A stretch of DNA of 44,778 nucleotides from Lachnospiraceae bacterium (GCA_017509985.1 JAFWOE010000014.1:1-44778), one strand, 5' to 3'; shown: positions 1-10,311, numbered from the stretch's first letter. A program made the numbers and translations. Notes: a model not told the origin generated them from the letters alone.

Positions 1-96
1 ATGGCTGATTACATTAACTACTACAACAACGAGCGCATCCAGGCAAAAACAAAGTGGATGCCACCTGCAAAGTACAGAATGGCATCCACCTGTTGA
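1..96 (+). CDS. IS3-family transposase (OrfB), C-terminal fragment cut by the window edge
   Basis: Frame 1 reads 31 codons to a TGA at 94-96. The peptide includes YINYYNNERIQAKTKWMPP, which is the characteristic C-terminal end of the rve/DDE integrase domain of IS3-family OrfB proteins (the 'YYN-x-R-IQ-x-K' tail). The catalytic DDE residues lie upstream, outside the window. The ATG at position 1 is almost certainly internal rather than a start. Whether the full element is intact cannot be judged here. Confidence 0.85.
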   Translation: MADYINYYNNERIQAKTKWMPPAKYRMASTC

Positions 97-141
97 GCCT
101 CGATCATAAATCAATGTGTCCAGGAAACTGGGTACATATCA
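1..141 (+). mobile_element. Right end of an IS3-family insertion sequence (rest lies outside the window)
   Basis: The window starts inside the transposase (1-96) and runs about 20 bases past its stop to a likely right terminal repeat at 117-141. That stretch begins TGTCC and ends GGGTACATATCA, the kind of end with a terminal CA that IS3/IS150-type elements carry. The left end is not in the window, so repeat identity and target duplication cannot be confirmed. A terminator hairpin follows directly. Confidence 0.7.
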
Positions 142-147
142 AAACGG

Positions 148-171
148 AAAGGCTCCGCGGGGCCTTTTTTT
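148..171 (+). terminator. Rho-independent terminator after the IS3-family element
   Basis: An 8-bp stem (AAAGGCTC pairing with GGGCCTTT, one G-T wobble) closes a CGCG loop and runs into a tract of T residues. It would stop transcription leaving the insertion sequence before the next promoter. Confidence 0.75.
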
Positions 172-216
172 ATAAATTCTTTATACTTTTCAGGACAGTT
201 CTCCGGGAATGGACAA

Positions 217-245
217 TTGCCAGAAAGTACGTTTTAAGGTATGAT
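217..245 (+). promoter_or_regulatory. Sigma-A type promoter for the activase gene
   Basis: TTGCCA at 217-222 and TATGAT at 240-245 are separated by exactly 17 bases. The predicted start of transcription is near 252, giving a leader of about 64 bases to the ATG at 316. Confidence 0.65.
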
Positions 246-315
246 AAACTTTATGGTATTATGGCTTTTTTTCAGGCCTTTACGAATATGAACAGATCAT
301 TTTGAAAGAGGAAAC

Positions 316-3300
316 ATGGATAAAAACTATTATCTGGGGATCGATATCGGTTCCACAACGGTAAAAGTAGCAATTATTGATGAGGAAAAGAACCTTCTTT
401 TCACGGATTATAAAAGACATTTCGCAGATATCCAGGAAACGCTGGCGTCACTGCTGGTTCTGGCGTATGAAAAACTCGGGGATATCCAGCTTACACCGGT
501 GATCACCGGCAGCGGCGGACTGACGCTGGCCAATCATCTGAATGTCAATTTCGTTCAGGAGGTCGTCGCAGTTTCCAATGCGCTGCAGTATTACTGTCCG
601 CAGACGGACGTCGCGATCGAACTGGGCGGCGAAGACGCCAAGATCATTTATTTTGAAAACGGAAACATAGAGCAGAGGATGAACGGGATCTGTGCCGGCG
701 GTACGGGTTCCTTTATCGACCAGATGGCCAGTCTTCTGAAGACCGATGCCGTAGGAGTTAATGAGTACGCAAAGAATTACCGTGATATTTACCCGATCGC
801 AGCCCGCTGCGGCGTATTCGCGAAGACGGACATCCAGCCGCTGATCAACGACGGTGCCCAGAAAGAGGATCTGGCCGCATCGATTTTCCAGGCTGTGGTC
901 AACCAGACGATCTCCGGCCTTGCCTGCGGCAAACCCATCCGGGGCCATGTCGCCTTCCTGGGCGGCCCGCTGCATTTCCTTTCGGAACTGAGAGCCGCTT
1001 TTATCCGAACCCTGAAGCTGGATGACGAGCATGCCATCGTGCCGGAGAATTCACATCTTTTCGCGGCAATCGGTTCGGCTATGGCTGCTCCGGAAGTCGG
1101 AAAAGGTGCGGTTTCGCTGAAAGAAATGAAGGAAAGGCTGGCGAGCGGCGTCAAGATGGAGTTTGAAGTCGCCCGTATGGAGCCATTGTTTGCCACGCAG
1201 GAAGATTATGATGCTTTCCTGCGGAGGCAGAGTAAATACAAGGTCGTTACGGCACCTCTTGAAGACTATGAGGGAAGCTGCTTCCTCGGGATCGACGCGG
1301 GATCGACAACAACAAAAGCCGCCCTGGTTTCCGAGACCGGCGAACTTCTGTACTCTTTTTACAGCAACAACAACGGCAGCCCGCTTGCAACATCGATCCG
1401 GGCAATCAAGGAGATCTACGACAGACTTCCGGAAACGGCGGTAATCGCCGGATCCTGCTCAACGGGTTACGGTGAACAGCTGATCAAGGCCGCCCTTCTT
1501 CTGGACGAAGGCGAGGTCGAGACCATTGCTCATTATACTGCTGCGGCGTTCTTTGATCCGGACGTCGACTGCATCATCGATATCGGCGGCCAGGATATGA
1601 AATGCATCAAGATCAAGAACGGCACCGTCGACAGCGTGCTGCTGAATGAGGCCTGCTCATCGGGCTGCGGATCATTTATCGAGAACTTTGCGGAGTCCCT
1701 GGGCTATTCCGTTCGTGATTTTGCGAAAGAGGCCCTCTTTGCGAAGCATCCCATCGATCTCGGGACCCGCTGCACGGTCTTCATGAATTCCAAGGTCAAG
1801 CAGGCACAGAAAGAAGGCGCCACGGTTGCCGATATCTCGGCCGGCCTGGCGTATTCGGTCATAAAGAACGCGCTTTATAAGGTCATTAAAGTCTCCGATG
1901 CGACGGAGCTCGGGAAGCATATTGTCGTGCAGGGCGGGACCTTCTACAATGACGGCGTTTTGAGAAGCTTTGAGCGTATTGCCCAGTGCCAGGCGATCCG
2001 TCCGGATATCGCCGGCATTATGGGAGCCTTCGGCGCTGCTCTGATCGCGAAGGACCGCTGCTCCTGCAAGGCGACGACGATGCTTTCAATCGAAGAGATC
2101 AACGCTCTGGAGTATTCGACCAAGATGGCGCACTGCAACGGATGCACGAACCGCTGCCGCCTGACGATCAACAATTTCTCCGGCGGCCGGAAATACATCA
2201 GCGGAAACCGCTGTGAGAGAGGGATCGGCAAGGAAAAGAACGCGAATAATATCCCGAACCTGTTTGAATACAAATATGACAAGCTCTTTGATTATGAACC
2301 GCTGGCGGAAGAAGACGCACCCAGAGGCGTTGTCGGGATCCCGCGTGTCCTGAACCAGTTCGAAAACTACCCGCTGTGGTTTACGTTTTTTACAAAGCTG
2401 GGCTACCGGGTCGTCCTCTCGCCTACTTCCACAAGAAAACTCTATGAGATGGGTATCGAATCCATTCCGAGCGAGTCCGAATGCTATCCGGCCAAGCTGG
2501 CGCACGGACACATCGACTGGCTGATCAAACAGGACATCAAATTTATTTTCTATCCCTGCATTCCCTATGAGCGGGAAGAGTTCCAGGGGGCGGTCAACCA
2601 TTACAACTGTCCGATCGTCACCTCTTATGCAGAGAATATCAAGAATAATGTGGATGAACTGAACGATCCGGGGATCACGTTCATGAATCCCTTCCTTGCG
2701 CTCACGAGTGAAAGCGTTTTGGCGGATGAGCTTGTGAAGGTGTTTAAAAACATTCCCGAAAGGGAAATACGTGAAGCAGTGCACGAAGGCTGGAAGGAAC
2801 AGCAGCGCGTGCGCGAAGATATCAAGAAAAAAGGCGAAGAAGTCCTTGCCTGGATGAAAGAGACCGGGCATCGGGGCATTGTACTTGCCGGACGTCCGTA
2901 TCATATCGACCCGGAGATCCACCACGGCATTCCGGAGATGATCACGTCCTATGATATAGCGGTCCTTACGGAAGATTCGATCTCGCACCTGGCCCCGCTC
3001 GAACGGCCGCTGCGCGTCAATGACCAGTGGATGTATCATACCAGGCTTTATGCGGCCGCGAATTATGTCAAGAAAAGAGATGATCTGGACCTGATCCAGC
3101 TGAACAGCTTCGGCTGCGGGATCGATGCGGTCACGACAGACCAGGTCTACGATATCCTGACCAACAGCGGAAAGATCTACACCTGTCTGAAGATCGACGA
3201 GGTCAACAATCTGGGAGCTGCCAGGATCCGTGTCCGGTCGCTGCTTGCCGCGCTCCGGGCCCACGAGGAAGAGCAGACGGAAGACCGGAGGAAGATCAAT

Positions 3301-4566
3301 CCTTCGTCCATAAAAAGGATCATCTTTACCAAGGAAATGCGGAAGGATTATACGATCCTTGCCCCGCAGATGAGCCCGATCCATTTCAATATCATACAGG
3401 CAGCCTTCAATTCACAGGGATACAATCTGGTCTTCCTGCCGAACGACAATAAGGAAGCAGTTGATGTAGGACTGAAATATGTAAACAACGACGCCTGCTA
3501 CCCGTCACTTATGGTGGTCGGTCAGTTCATGGAGGCACTGCTTTCCGGAAAATACGATCTGGACCGTGTCGCCCTGATCATGACACAGACCGGGGGCGGC
3601 TGCCGTGCGTCAAACTATATCGGCTTTATCAGAAGAGCCTTGAAGAAAGCGGGGATGGAGCAGATCCCGGTTATTTCCGCAAACTTAAGCGGCCTGGAGG
3701 ACAATCCGGGATTCACCATTACCCCGACCCTGGCCCTCCGTACCGTGTATGCGGCCGAATTCGGAGACATCCTGATGAAATGCCTGTACCGGATGCGCCC
3801 CTATGAAAAAGTACCGGGGTCGGCCAACCGGCTGCACCGGAAATGGGAGAAAAAATGTCAGGAATTCGTCAGCGGTGATCATGTTTCCTACCGGAAATAC
3901 AAGCAGATCTGCCGGACGATCATTCATGAATTCGATACGCTTCCGATCACGGATGAGAAGAAACCCCGTGTGGGCATTGTCGGGGAGATCCTCGTCAAAT
4001 TCATGCCTGCAGCAAACAACTACCTTGCGGAACTGCTGGAAAGGGAGGGAGCCGAAGCGGTCTGTCCGGACTTTATCGACTTCTTCATGTACAGCTTTTA
4101 CAATTCCAATTTCAAGAAGGACCATCTGGGCGGAAGCAAGAAGACGGCCAGACTGTCCAATATCGGCATCAAAGCCATAGACCTTCTGCGGTCGGCTGCC
4201 AACAAAGAGTTTAAAGCCAGCAGGCATTTCGGCCCATCCGCAGACATCCGGGAACTGGCAAAATATGCCGCCCCGATCGTTTCGGTCGGCAATCAGACCG
4301 GTGAAGGGTGGTTCCTGACCGGCGAAATGATGGAGCTGATCCACAGCGGTGTAATGAACATCGTCTGCGTGCAGCCGTTTGCCTGCCTGCCGAATCATAT
4401 CGTGGGCAAAGGCGTTATCAAAGCGATCCGGAAAAACTATCCGACGGCCAATATCGTAGCTGTTGATTATGACCCGGGTGCTTCAGAGGTCAATCAGCTG
4501 AACCGTATCAAGCTGATGCTCTCAACGGCTTTCAAAAACCTGAAGAGAAAAGAGGCGGCGGAGTAA
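316..4566 (+). CDS. Giant acyl-CoA dehydratase activase-like protein (two BadF/BcrA ATPase domains + DUF2229)
   Basis: A 1416-residue protein of the 2-hydroxyacyl-CoA dehydratase activator superfamily. Residues 5-300 hold one ASKHA ATPase module ([11 protein letters not shown] near 7, ELGGEDAK near 114, [14 protein letters not shown] near 128). Residues 322-590 hold a second ([19 protein letters not shown] near 421, [12 protein letters not shown] near 441). A Cys cluster (CNGCTNRC and a following Cys, about 605-635) comes next, then the DUF2229 region from about 670 and a dehydratase-D-like C-terminus. ASKHA activases use ATP to push a low-potential electron from an Fe-S cluster into a dehydratase. 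This single-chain giant form is common in Clostridia, and its substrate is, to my knowledge, unassigned. The start is set by GAAAGAGGAAAC just upstream. No dehydratase alpha/beta genes lie nearby. The stop overlaps the next ATG by one base. Confidence 0.9.
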   Translation: MDKNYYLGIDIGSTTVKVAIIDEEKNLLFTDYKRHFADIQETLASLLVLAYEKLGDIQLTPVITGSGGLTLANHLNVNFVQEVVAVSNALQYYCPQTDVAIELGGEDAKIIYFENGNIEQRMNGICAGGTGSFIDQMASLLKTDAVGVNEYAKNYRDIYPIAARCGVFAKTDIQPLINDGAQKEDLAASIFQAVVNQTISGLACGKPIRGHVAFLGGPLHFLSELRAAFIRTLKLDDEHAIVPENSHLFAAIGSAMAAPEVGKGAVSLKEMKERLASGVKMEFEVARMEPLFATQEDYDAFLRRQSKYKVVTAPLEDYEGSCFLGIDAGSTTTKAALVSETGELLYSFYSNNNGSPLATSIRAIKEIYDRLPETAVIAGSCSTGYGEQLIKAALLLDEGEVETIAHYTAAAFFDPDVDCIIDIGGQDMKCIKIKNGTVDSVLLNEACSSGCGSFIENFAESLGYSVRDFAKEALFAKHPIDLGTRCTVFMNSKVKQAQKEGATVADISAGLAYSVIKNALYKVIKVSDATELGKHIVVQGGTFYNDGVLRSFERIAQCQAIRPDIAGIMGAFGAALIAKDRCSCKATTMLSIEEINALEYSTKMAHCNGCTNRCRLTINNFSGGRKYISGNRCERGIGKEKNANNIPNLFEYKYDKLFDYEPLAEEDAPRGVVGIPRVLNQFENYPLWFTFFTKLGYRVVLSPTSTRKLYEMGIESIPSESECYPAKLAHGHIDWLIKQDIKFIFYPCIPYEREEFQGAVNHYNCPIVTSYAENIKNNVDELNDPGITFMNPFLALTSESVLADELVKVFKNIPEREIREAVHEGWKEQQRVREDIKKKGEEVLAWMKETGHRGIVLAGRPYHIDPEIHHGIPEMITSYDIAVLTEDSISHLAPLERPLRVNDQWMYHTRLYAAANYVKKRDDLDLIQLNSFGCGIDAVTTDQVYDILTNSGKIYTCLKIDEVNNLGAARIRVRSLLAALRAHEEEQTEDRRKINPSSIKRIIFTKEMRKDYTILAPQMSPIHFNIIQAAFNSQGYNLVFLPNDNKEAVDVGLKYVNNDACYPSLMVVGQFMEALLSGKYDLDRVALIMTQTGGGCRASNYIGFIRRALKKAGMEQIPVISANLSGLEDNPGFTITPTLALRTVYAAEFGDILMKCLYRMRPYEKVPGSANRLHRKWEKKCQEFVSGDHVSYRKYKQICRTIIHEFDTLPITDEKKPRVGIVGEILVKFMPAANNYLAELLEREGAEAVCPDFIDFFMYSFYNSNFKKDHLGGSKKTARLSNIGIKAIDLLRSAANKEFKASRHFGPSADIRELAKYAAPIVSVGNQTGEGWFLTGEMMELIHSGVMNIVCVQPFACLPNHIVGKGVIKAIRKNYPTANIVAVDYDPGASEVNQLNRIKLMLSTAFKNLKRKEAAE

Positions 4567-5060
4567 TGGAGGCAGAGATCCGAATACTGGCCGGGCGCGT
4601 CGGCGAAACACTTATCCGGAAGAATATATCTCTTTCTGCCTGTGAATCCTGTACCGGAGGGATGTTCTCTTCTGCGGTCTGCGGGGTCCCCGGGATCTCG
4701 AAAGTTTTTGATTCCGGCCTCGTGACGTATTCCAACAGCGCCAAGATACGTACGCTTGGAGTCCGGGAGGAAACGATCCGTCAGTATACGGAGATCTCTT
4801 CCGAGACCGCAGCGGAAATGGCCGAAGGACTGGCAGAAAGGACCGGATCGGAGCTGTGCATATCGATCACGGGCGTGGCCGGACCGGAGGATCTATCTTC
4901 GGAAAAACCGGCCGGTTTTGCTTACGTGGGCCTGAGCGTGAAAGGCGGACCGGCAGAGGTGTCTGTCTACCGGGTACCTTGCCGGGACCGTGAATGCAAC
5001 AGGGAACGCATGACTGTATTTATGCTTAATATAATTCAGGAAGCCGCAGAACGGCTTTGA
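4566..5060 (+). CDS. CinA C-terminal family protein (nicotinamide-nucleotide amidohydrolase, PncC-like)
   Basis: A 164-residue stand-alone CinA C-terminal domain. The family motif SACESCTGGMFSSAV lies at about 24-38, the VTYSN segment follows, and SITGVAGPE lies around 100. Family members of this type deamidate nicotinamide mononucleotide to nicotinate mononucleotide in pyridine nucleotide salvage. The CinA N-terminal MoaB-like domain is absent, so this is the short PncC form. Its ATG uses the last A of the upstream TAA (TAATG), so it is probably translationally coupled to the activase gene. Confidence 0.85.
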   Translation: MEAEIRILAGRVGETLIRKNISLSACESCTGGMFSSAVCGVPGISKVFDSGLVTYSNSAKIRTLGVREETIRQYTEISSETAAEMAEGLAERTGSELCISITGVAGPEDLSSEKPAGFAYVGLSVKGGPAEVSVYRVPCRDRECNRERMTVFMLNIIQEAAERL

Positions 5061-5117
5061 ACCGGGAGACAGCCGGAGGTTCTTCCTGCCGGAGAGCAGT
5101 CAGGACGGAAGCAGAAC

Positions 5118-6257
5118 ATGAACTATAAGATCATAAAAATGGAAGGCCGCGCAAAGCGCGCGCATATGGAAACGGTGCACGGCGTGATCGAAACGCCGGT
5201 TTTCATGAACGTCGGCACGGCTGCGGCGATAAAAGGCGCAGTTTCGACGGAGGACCTTTATGCGATCCATACGCAGGTCGAACTGTCGAACACTTATCAT
5301 CTGCACCTCCGCCCGGGCGATGAGGTCGTAAAGAAACTGGGAGGGCTGCACCGATTCATGAACTGGGACCGCCCCATCCTTACGGATTCCGGCGGCTTTC
5401 AGGTCTTTTCCCTCGCTTCCCTGCGGAATATTAAAGAAGAAGGAGTTTCCTTCCGTTCTCATATCGACGGACATAGGATCTTCATGGGGCCTGAAGAAAG
5501 CATGCAGATCCAGTCCAATCTGGCTTCGACCATCGCGATGGCTTTTGATGAATGTCCTTCCAGTGTTGCGGAGAAATCTTATATAAAGGATTCCGCGGAC
5601 CGTACGGTGCGGTGGCTCGAACGGTGCCGGAAGAAAATGCAGGAACTCAACAGCCGCGAAGACACCATCAATAAAGAGCAGATCCTTTTCGGGATCAATC
5701 AGGGAGGTGTTTACGAGGATATCCGGAAGGACAATGCAAAACGGATCGCCGACATGGATCTGGAGGGCTACGCGGTCGGAGGCCTCGCGGTAGGAGAGAG
5801 CCATGAGGAAATGTACCGTATTCTGGAAGAAACAGTCCCGATTCTTCCGCAGGACAGGCCGACCTATCTTATGGGCGTCGGAACACCGCTGAATATTCTG
5901 GAGGGCGTGGAACGGGGCATCGATTTCTTTGACTGCGTCTATCCGAGCCGCAACGGGCGTCACGGGCATGTTTATACCGATACCGGACGGCTGAACCTTA
6001 AAAACGCCATGTTTGAACTGGATGACCGGCCGATCGAAGAAGGCTGCGGCTGCCCGGCCTGCCGAAATTATTCCCGGGCCTATATCCGCCATCTGTTCAA
6101 AGCCGGCGAGATGCTGGCCATGAGGCTCAGCGTTCTCCACAATCTGTATTTTTACAACCGTCTGATGCAGGAAATAAGAGAAGCGCTTGACGAAGGACGG
6201 TTCGGACTGTATAAAAAAGAGAAGGCGGACAGAATGACCGCCTCGGACCAGTTTTAA
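5118..6257 (+). CDS. tgt: Queuine/preQ1 tRNA-ribosyltransferase
   Basis: A 379-residue cytosolic enzyme that exchanges guanine-34 for preQ1 in tRNAs with GUN anticodons. Visible signatures are TDSGGFQVFSL with the first catalytic Asp (around 90), GGLAVGE (around 220), and FDCVYPSRNGRHGHV containing the nucleophilic Asp (around 273). The zinc site is CGCPAC followed by the downstream His in VLHNLYFY. Length is normal for the family. It sits 57 bases after the CinA-like gene and 12 bases before the CBS protein, so it is probably in the same transcript. No queA, yajC or secD is adjacent, unlike in many Firmicutes. Confidence 0.97.
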   Translation: MNYKIIKMEGRAKRAHMETVHGVIETPVFMNVGTAAAIKGAVSTEDLYAIHTQVELSNTYHLHLRPGDEVVKKLGGLHRFMNWDRPILTDSGGFQVFSLASLRNIKEEGVSFRSHIDGHRIFMGPEESMQIQSNLASTIAMAFDECPSSVAEKSYIKDSADRTVRWLERCRKKMQELNSREDTINKEQILFGINQGGVYEDIRKDNAKRIADMDLEGYAVGGLAVGESHEEMYRILEETVPILPQDRPTYLMGVGTPLNILEGVERGIDFFDCVYPSRNGRHGHVYTDTGRLNLKNAMFELDDRPIEEGCGCPACRNYSRAYIRHLFKAGEMLAMRLSVLHNLYFYNRLMQEIREALDEGRFGLYKKEKADRMTASDQF

Positions 6258-6269
6258 GGAGATTTTAAC

Positions 6270-7541
6270 TTGGACTCGTTTCCTGTAATCGAAATCGTTG
6301 TTCTTATTCTTCTGATCATTGCATCAGGGTTCTTTTCCTCCGCGGAAACAGCATTCACTACCGTGAATAAGATCCAGCTTTCACTGCTGGCGGAAGAAGG
6401 CGACAGGAAGGCCAAAAGAGCGCTCTGGATCACGGATCATGCCGCGAAGATGCTTTCGGCGATCCTGATCGGGAATAATATCGTCAATATTGCCGCTTCC
6501 GCACTCGCAACGACGCTGACCATTCATCTGTTCGGGAATAAATATGTAGGTATCGCAACCGGTATCCTTACTTTTATCGTACTTCTTTTCGGGGAGATCA
6601 CACCCAAATCACTGGCTACGCTTTATTCCCTGAAGCTTTCACTGGCGTATTCCGGAGCCATTAAGGCTGTCATGATCATCCTGACCCCGGTGATCTTTAT
6701 TATCGAGAGCCTGAGGACCGGGATCTGCAGGCTGATCGGTGTGAACATCCACGCAAAGCCGGCTGCCATGACCGAGGACGAGCTGAAGACGCTGGTCGAT
6801 GTCAGCTATGAGGAAGGAGCCATCGAAAACGATGAGTTTGAGATGATCACCAATATCTTCAGCCTGGACGATATGCAGGCCAGGGACATTATGATCCCGC
6901 GGATCGACATGGTGTTTGTGAAGGCGGATACGGATTACGACGGCCTGATGGAGATCTTTAAGGAGAACGGTTATACCCGCTATCCGGTCTATGCAGAGAG
7001 CACGAACTCCGTGATCGGCACCATCAATATGAAAGATATTTTCCTTTGTGAAAAAGAGGGATTTACGGTCCGCCAGATCTTAAGAGAGCCGCACTTTACC
7101 TTTGAACATAAGGAAGTCGGCAACCTCCTGATCGAAATGAGGGAAGCTTCCATCAATATTATCATCGTGCTTGACGAGTACGGTGCGACTTCCGGCATGA
7201 TCACGATGGAGGATATCCTGGAGGAGATCGTCGGCGAGATCCGGGACGAATACGACAAGGATGAAACGGACGATATCCAGAAGCTTCGCAGGAAAAACGA
7301 ATATCTGATCGACGGCTCCACAAACCTGATGGACGTCAATGAAGAACTCGGAACGGATCTGGAATCGGAAGAATACGACACGATCGGCGGATTCATGATC
7401 GAGTATCTGGACCGCCTTCCGAAGACCGGCGAGACCATAACCCTTCCCTCCGGAGTGAAGATCACGGCGGAGATCATTACGCACAACCGTATCGAAAAAG
7501 TGCATGTTATCGTTCCGACTGAAAAACCGGATGCTGAATAA
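6270..7541 (+). CDS. DUF21/CBS-domain membrane protein of the CorC/HlyC (CNNM-like) family
   Basis: A 423-residue protein with an N-terminal DUF21 region (about 1-190) holding an opening membrane segment, the SSAETAF motif at about 24-30 and further hydrophobic helices. A tandem CBS pair follows (about 210-330, with MIPRIDMVFV and VLDEYGATSGMITMEDILEEIVGEI), and a CorC_HlyC FAD-fold-like domain closes it (about 345-420). Relatives are proposed magnesium/cobalt efflux proteins; the 'hemolysin' label is historical. The start is TTG at 6270, supported by AAGGAG at 6256-6261 with suitable spacing. It ends at a bidirectional terminator shared with the convergent LysR gene. Confidence 0.92.
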   Translation: MDSFPVIEIVVLILLIIASGFFSSAETAFTTVNKIQLSLLAEEGDRKAKRALWITDHAAKMLSAILIGNNIVNIAASALATTLTIHLFGNKYVGIATGILTFIVLLFGEITPKSLATLYSLKLSLAYSGAIKAVMIILTPVIFIIESLRTGICRLIGVNIHAKPAAMTEDELKTLVDVSYEEGAIENDEFEMITNIFSLDDMQARDIMIPRIDMVFVKADTDYDGLMEIFKENGYTRYPVYAESTNSVIGTINMKDIFLCEKEGFTVRQILREPHFTFEHKEVGNLLIEMREASINIIIVLDEYGATSGMITMEDILEEIVGEIRDEYDKDETDDIQKLRRKNEYLIDGSTNLMDVNEELGTDLESEEYDTIGGFMIEYLDRLPKTGETITLPSGVKITAEIITHNRIEKVHVIVPTEKPDAE

Positions 7542-7545
7542 AAAG

Positions 7546-7606
7546 AAAAAGAGGGTGCCCCTCAACGTTGAATCATAATTCAGCGTTTTGGGACACCCTC
7601 TTTTTT
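7546..7606. terminator. Bidirectional rho-independent terminator
   Basis: AAAGAGGGTG at 7548-7557 pairs with CACCCTCTTT at 7594-7603, with further pairing inside. An A-rich run lies on the left and a T run on the right, so it can act for both the CBS gene (+) and the LysR gene (-). Confidence 0.85.
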
Positions 7607-7618
7607 GCGCATTTTTAA

Positions 7619-8527
7619 TCAGTGCTTTCGGTCACTTTTTTCTTTCATATATATTTTCTTTGCGACTTCGACAAAAAGCCTTGCGGCAGGGTTCTGCTGG
7701 TTCTTCTGCCAGGCGATGACATAGGTGCGGAGCGCGTCGTCACCGGGGATCTGTTTCAGTACAACATTATTGACATAGAATACGCTGGAAAGTGCTTCCG
7801 GAACGATTGCGATCCCGGTTCCGGCCCCGACGGAGAGGAGAACGGATTCGGCACGGTCGTACTGGCAGACAATGTTCGGTTTATAACCGCGGACTTCGCA
7901 GACGCGCTGGATCTCTTTTCGAAGTGCCGGACCGTCCGTCTGGGACACCGTGATAAACCGCTCATTCTTAAGCTTTGAAAAATCGAGTTCTTCTTTTGCG
8001 AGCGGATGGTCGGCGGGGAAGGCCACGCACAGCCGGTCATAATGGGTCACTATGTAATCAAACAGTTCGCCTTCGGGGACCATTTCCCGAACTGCAAAAT
8101 GGACATCTCCGTTGGATTCGCTCATGGCCATTGCTTCGTCCCTGCCGGAGGTGAAGGTGATATCGGTCAGGATATCCGGATATGCCCTGGTAAATTCCTT
8201 CAGGGTCCTGGAAAGCTCTGCGCAGGATGTGGTCAGGGCAGAGATGGAGATGCTGCCGGTCCGTCCCGTTTCAAGCTGTGAGATGCGAAGTGCGGTCTTT
8301 TCTGCTATTTCAACGATCTGCAGGGCATTCGGGAGAAGGATCTTTCCGGCGTCCGAAATGATCACGCTTTTCCGTGTGCGGATAAAGAGCGGCGCGCCAA
8401 GCTGCTTTTCCAGCGAGCTGATCCCGTGACTCATGGACGGCTGGGAGATCCCGCATCTTCTGGCCGCTTCCGAAAAACTCCTGGTCTGAGCTAAAGCGAT
8501 AAAATATTTTAACTGGGAAATATCCAT
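7619..8527 (-). CDS. LysR-family transcriptional regulator
   Basis: A 302-residue protein. The N-terminal winged HTH is clear (MDISQLKYFIALAQ, then SFSEAARRCGISQPSMS as recognition region, about 17-33), followed by the LysR substrate-binding domain (about 90-295). The start is supported by GGAGG seven to eight bases upstream on the minus strand. It is divergent from the HAD phosphatase/ApbC/pepT run. That makes those genes, and its own promoter, the first candidates for its targets, but nothing identifies the effector. Confidence 0.93.
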   Translation of the reverse strand: MDISQLKYFIALAQTRSFSEAARRCGISQPSMSHGISSLEKQLGAPLFIRTRKSVIISDAGKILLPNALQIVEIAEKTALRISQLETGRTGSISISALTTSCAELSRTLKEFTRAYPDILTDITFTSGRDEAMAMSESNGDVHFAVREMVPEGELFDYIVTHYDRLCVAFPADHPLAKEELDFSKLKNERFITVSQTDGPALRKEIQRVCEVRGYKPNIVCQYDRAESVLLSVGAGTGIAIVPEALSSVFYVNNVVLKQIPGDDALRTYVIAWQKNQQNPAARLFVEVAKKIYMKEKSDRKH

Positions 8528-8597
8528 TGGATCCTCCGTTTCCGAACAAATTGTACAAAGATAGAAAGCGTTACTCAGGCCCTGTTAATAGCTTTAT

Positions 8598-8626
8598 TCT
8601 ATAATACAGACATTTGTGCTTGTCAA
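8598..8626 (-). promoter_or_regulatory. Promoter of the LysR gene
   Basis: On the minus strand TTGACA (8626-8621) and TATAGA (8603-8598) are 17 bases apart. The leader to the ATG at 8527 is about 65 bases. The rest of the 275-base gap (8528-8802) is AT-rich and otherwise shows only the opposite promoter. Confidence 0.6.
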
Positions 8627-8740
8627 TGAAAAAAATGCCAAATAATGCGGCTGAAGATCAGGATTATTTACAAAAAAACGGTACCAATCGGAATATATGA
8701 AATTTTTTTGTGATTTTGCATTATTTCGGCCACGTTTACA

Positions 8741-8769
8741 TTGCAAAACAACCATATCTTTGCTATGAT
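8741..8769 (+). promoter_or_regulatory. Promoter of the HAD phosphatase gene
   Basis: TTGCAA at 8741-8746 and TATGAT at 8764-8769 with a 17-base spacer. The predicted transcription start near 8776 leaves a leader of about 27 bases. Confidence 0.65.
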
Positions 8770-8802
8770 TTCGTGAGATAGCGAAAAATACAGGTAAAAT
8801 CG

Positions 8803-9441
8803 ATGTACAGCTGTATTCTGATGGATCTGGACGGAACCCTGACAGACCCGGGCGAGGGGATCACAAATTCGATCATGTACAGTCTGGAAAAGCTCGGCAT
8901 TATCGAAAAGGACCGGTCCAGACTGTACCGGTTTATCGGGCCGCCGTTAATGGAAGAACTGAGAGCGGTGTACCATCTTTCCGAGCAGGAAGGACTGGAT
9001 GCGCTGGCGTATTACAGAGAGTATTTTTCCGTGACCGGCCTGTTTGAGAATGAAGTGTATGAAGGCATACCGGAAGTGCTGGGAAAGATCAGGGACGCCG
9101 GGAAAAAACTGATCGTCGCTACGTCAAAACCCGAGATCTACACGAAACGGATACTGGAGCATTTCGATCTGGAAAAGTACTTTGATTACGTTGCCGGAAG
9201 TACGATGGACAGTTCCAGAGTGCAGAAAAGCGACGTTATTGCCTATGCCATGAACAACACGGGCTTTTCTCCGGAAGAGGCCCTGATGGTCGGAGACCGG
9301 AAAAACGACATTGAGGGTGCTGCGGCAAACGGAATACGATCGGTCGGGGTGCTGTACGGATACGGTTCCTATGAAGAACTATCGAAAGCCGGAGCCGATT
9401 ATTATGCAAAGACCCCGGAGGAAATACTGTATTTTATCTGA
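8803..9441 (+). CDS. HAD-family hydrolase, phosphoglycolate phosphatase-like
   Basis: A 212-residue HAD subfamily IA phosphatase. Motif I is MDLDGTLTD with catalytic Asp8 and Asp10. Motif II is VATSKP (about 106-111), and motifs III/IV come with the lysine near 146 and MVGDRKNDIEGA (about 164-175). A helical cap lies between residues 15 and 80. The family dephosphorylates small phosphometabolites such as 2-phosphoglycolate or pyrophosphate; the substrate cannot be read from the sequence. It has its own promoter and precedes the ApbC gene by 33 bases. Confidence 0.9.
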   Translation: MYSCILMDLDGTLTDPGEGITNSIMYSLEKLGIIEKDRSRLYRFIGPPLMEELRAVYHLSEQEGLDALAYYREYFSVTGLFENEVYEGIPEVLGKIRDAGKKLIVATSKPEIYTKRILEHFDLEKYFDYVAGSTMDSSRVQKSDVIAYAMNNTGFSPEEALMVGDRKNDIEGAAANGIRSVGVLYGYGSYEELSKAGADYYAKTPEEILYFI

Positions 9442-9474
9442 TCAAACAAATAATTATGAAAAGAGGACTAGTCA

Positions 9475-10311
9475 ATGAGCGAAGAATGCGGACACAACTG
9501 TTCGGAATGTTCGGTGGACTGCGATTCGAGAGAACAGCAGAGCTTTCTGGTCAAGCCGAATGAAAAGTCAAGAATAAAACATGTATACGGTATCGTCAGC
9601 GGCAAGGGAGGCGTCGGGAAATCACTTGTAACATCCCTGCTTGCTGTCGGCATGAAGAAAAGAGGATACAGCGTAGGTATCCTGGATGCGGATATCACCG
9701 GCCCTTCGATCCCGAAGATGTTCGGAACGGATATCCCTGCATCGCCAGCGGAAGACGGGATCATGCCCAGTACCAGCGAAGGTGGCATCAAATTTATTTC
9801 GATCAATTCACTGCTGCCGAATGCCAGTGATCCGGTCGTATGGAGAGGGCCGGTCATCGCCAGCGTGGTCAAACAGTTCTGGCAGGACGTGATCTGGGGC
9901 GATGTGGACTTCATGTTCGTGGATATGCCTCCGGGGACCGGGGATGTCCCGCTTACTGTTTTCCAGTCCCTTCCGATCGAAGGCGTTATCGTGGTCGCCT
10001 CTCCGCAGGAACTGGTGGGAATGATCGTCGGCAAAGCAGTTAAAATGGCAGAGATGATGAAAGTCCCCGTAGTCGGCCTTGTGGAGAATATGGCTTATTT
10101 TGAGTGTCCGGACTGCGGAACGAAGCATTATATTTTCGGACAGACGGATATTGATGAACTTGCCGGAAGATTCGGCATCGAAACCAAAGCACAGATGCCG
10201 ATCGATCCGAAGATCGCGAAGCTTTGCGATGAGAGCAAAGTAGAAGAGATCGAAGGAAACTGGCTGGAACCCCTGCTTGAAAAAATCCAGGCTGCCGGAG
10301 AAAAAGAATGA
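9475..10311 (+). CDS. Mrp/ApbC-family P-loop ATPase, iron-sulfur cluster carrier
   Basis: A 278-residue deviant-Walker ATPase. Its N-terminus is Cys-rich (CGHNCSECSVDC, about 5-16), as in NBP35-type proteins. The P-loop SGKGGVGKS lies around 42-50, followed by DADITGPSIPKMFG and DMPPGTGD, and a C-terminal CPDC (about 205-208) that bridges an Fe-S cluster in the dimer. Such proteins carry and transfer [4Fe-4S] clusters. AAGAGG lies upstream of the ATG. Its last bases overlap the pepT start (ATGA), indicating coupling. Confidence 0.93.
   Translation: MSEECGHNCSECSVDCDSREQQSFLVKPNEKSRIKHVYGIVSGKGGVGKSLVTSLLAVGMKKRGYSVGILDADITGPSIPKMFGTDIPASPAEDGIMPSTSEGGIKFISINSLLPNASDPVVWRGPVIASVVKQFWQDVIWGDVDFMFVDMPPGTGDVPLTVFQSLPIEGVIVVASPQELVGMIVGKAVKMAEMMKVPVVGLVENMAYFECPDCGTKHYIFGQTDIDELAGRFGIETKAQMPIDPKIAKLCDESKVEEIEGNWLEPLLEKIQAAGEKE

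Noticed and set aside
54-305. An 83-codon ORF at the left end
   Set aside because: It spans the IS3 transposase tail, the terminal repeat, a terminator and the activase promoter, and has no ribosome site.
2086-3384. Reverse-strand ORF of 432 codons inside the activase gene
   Set aside because: Antisense shadow within a gene whose domains are continuous; no motifs.
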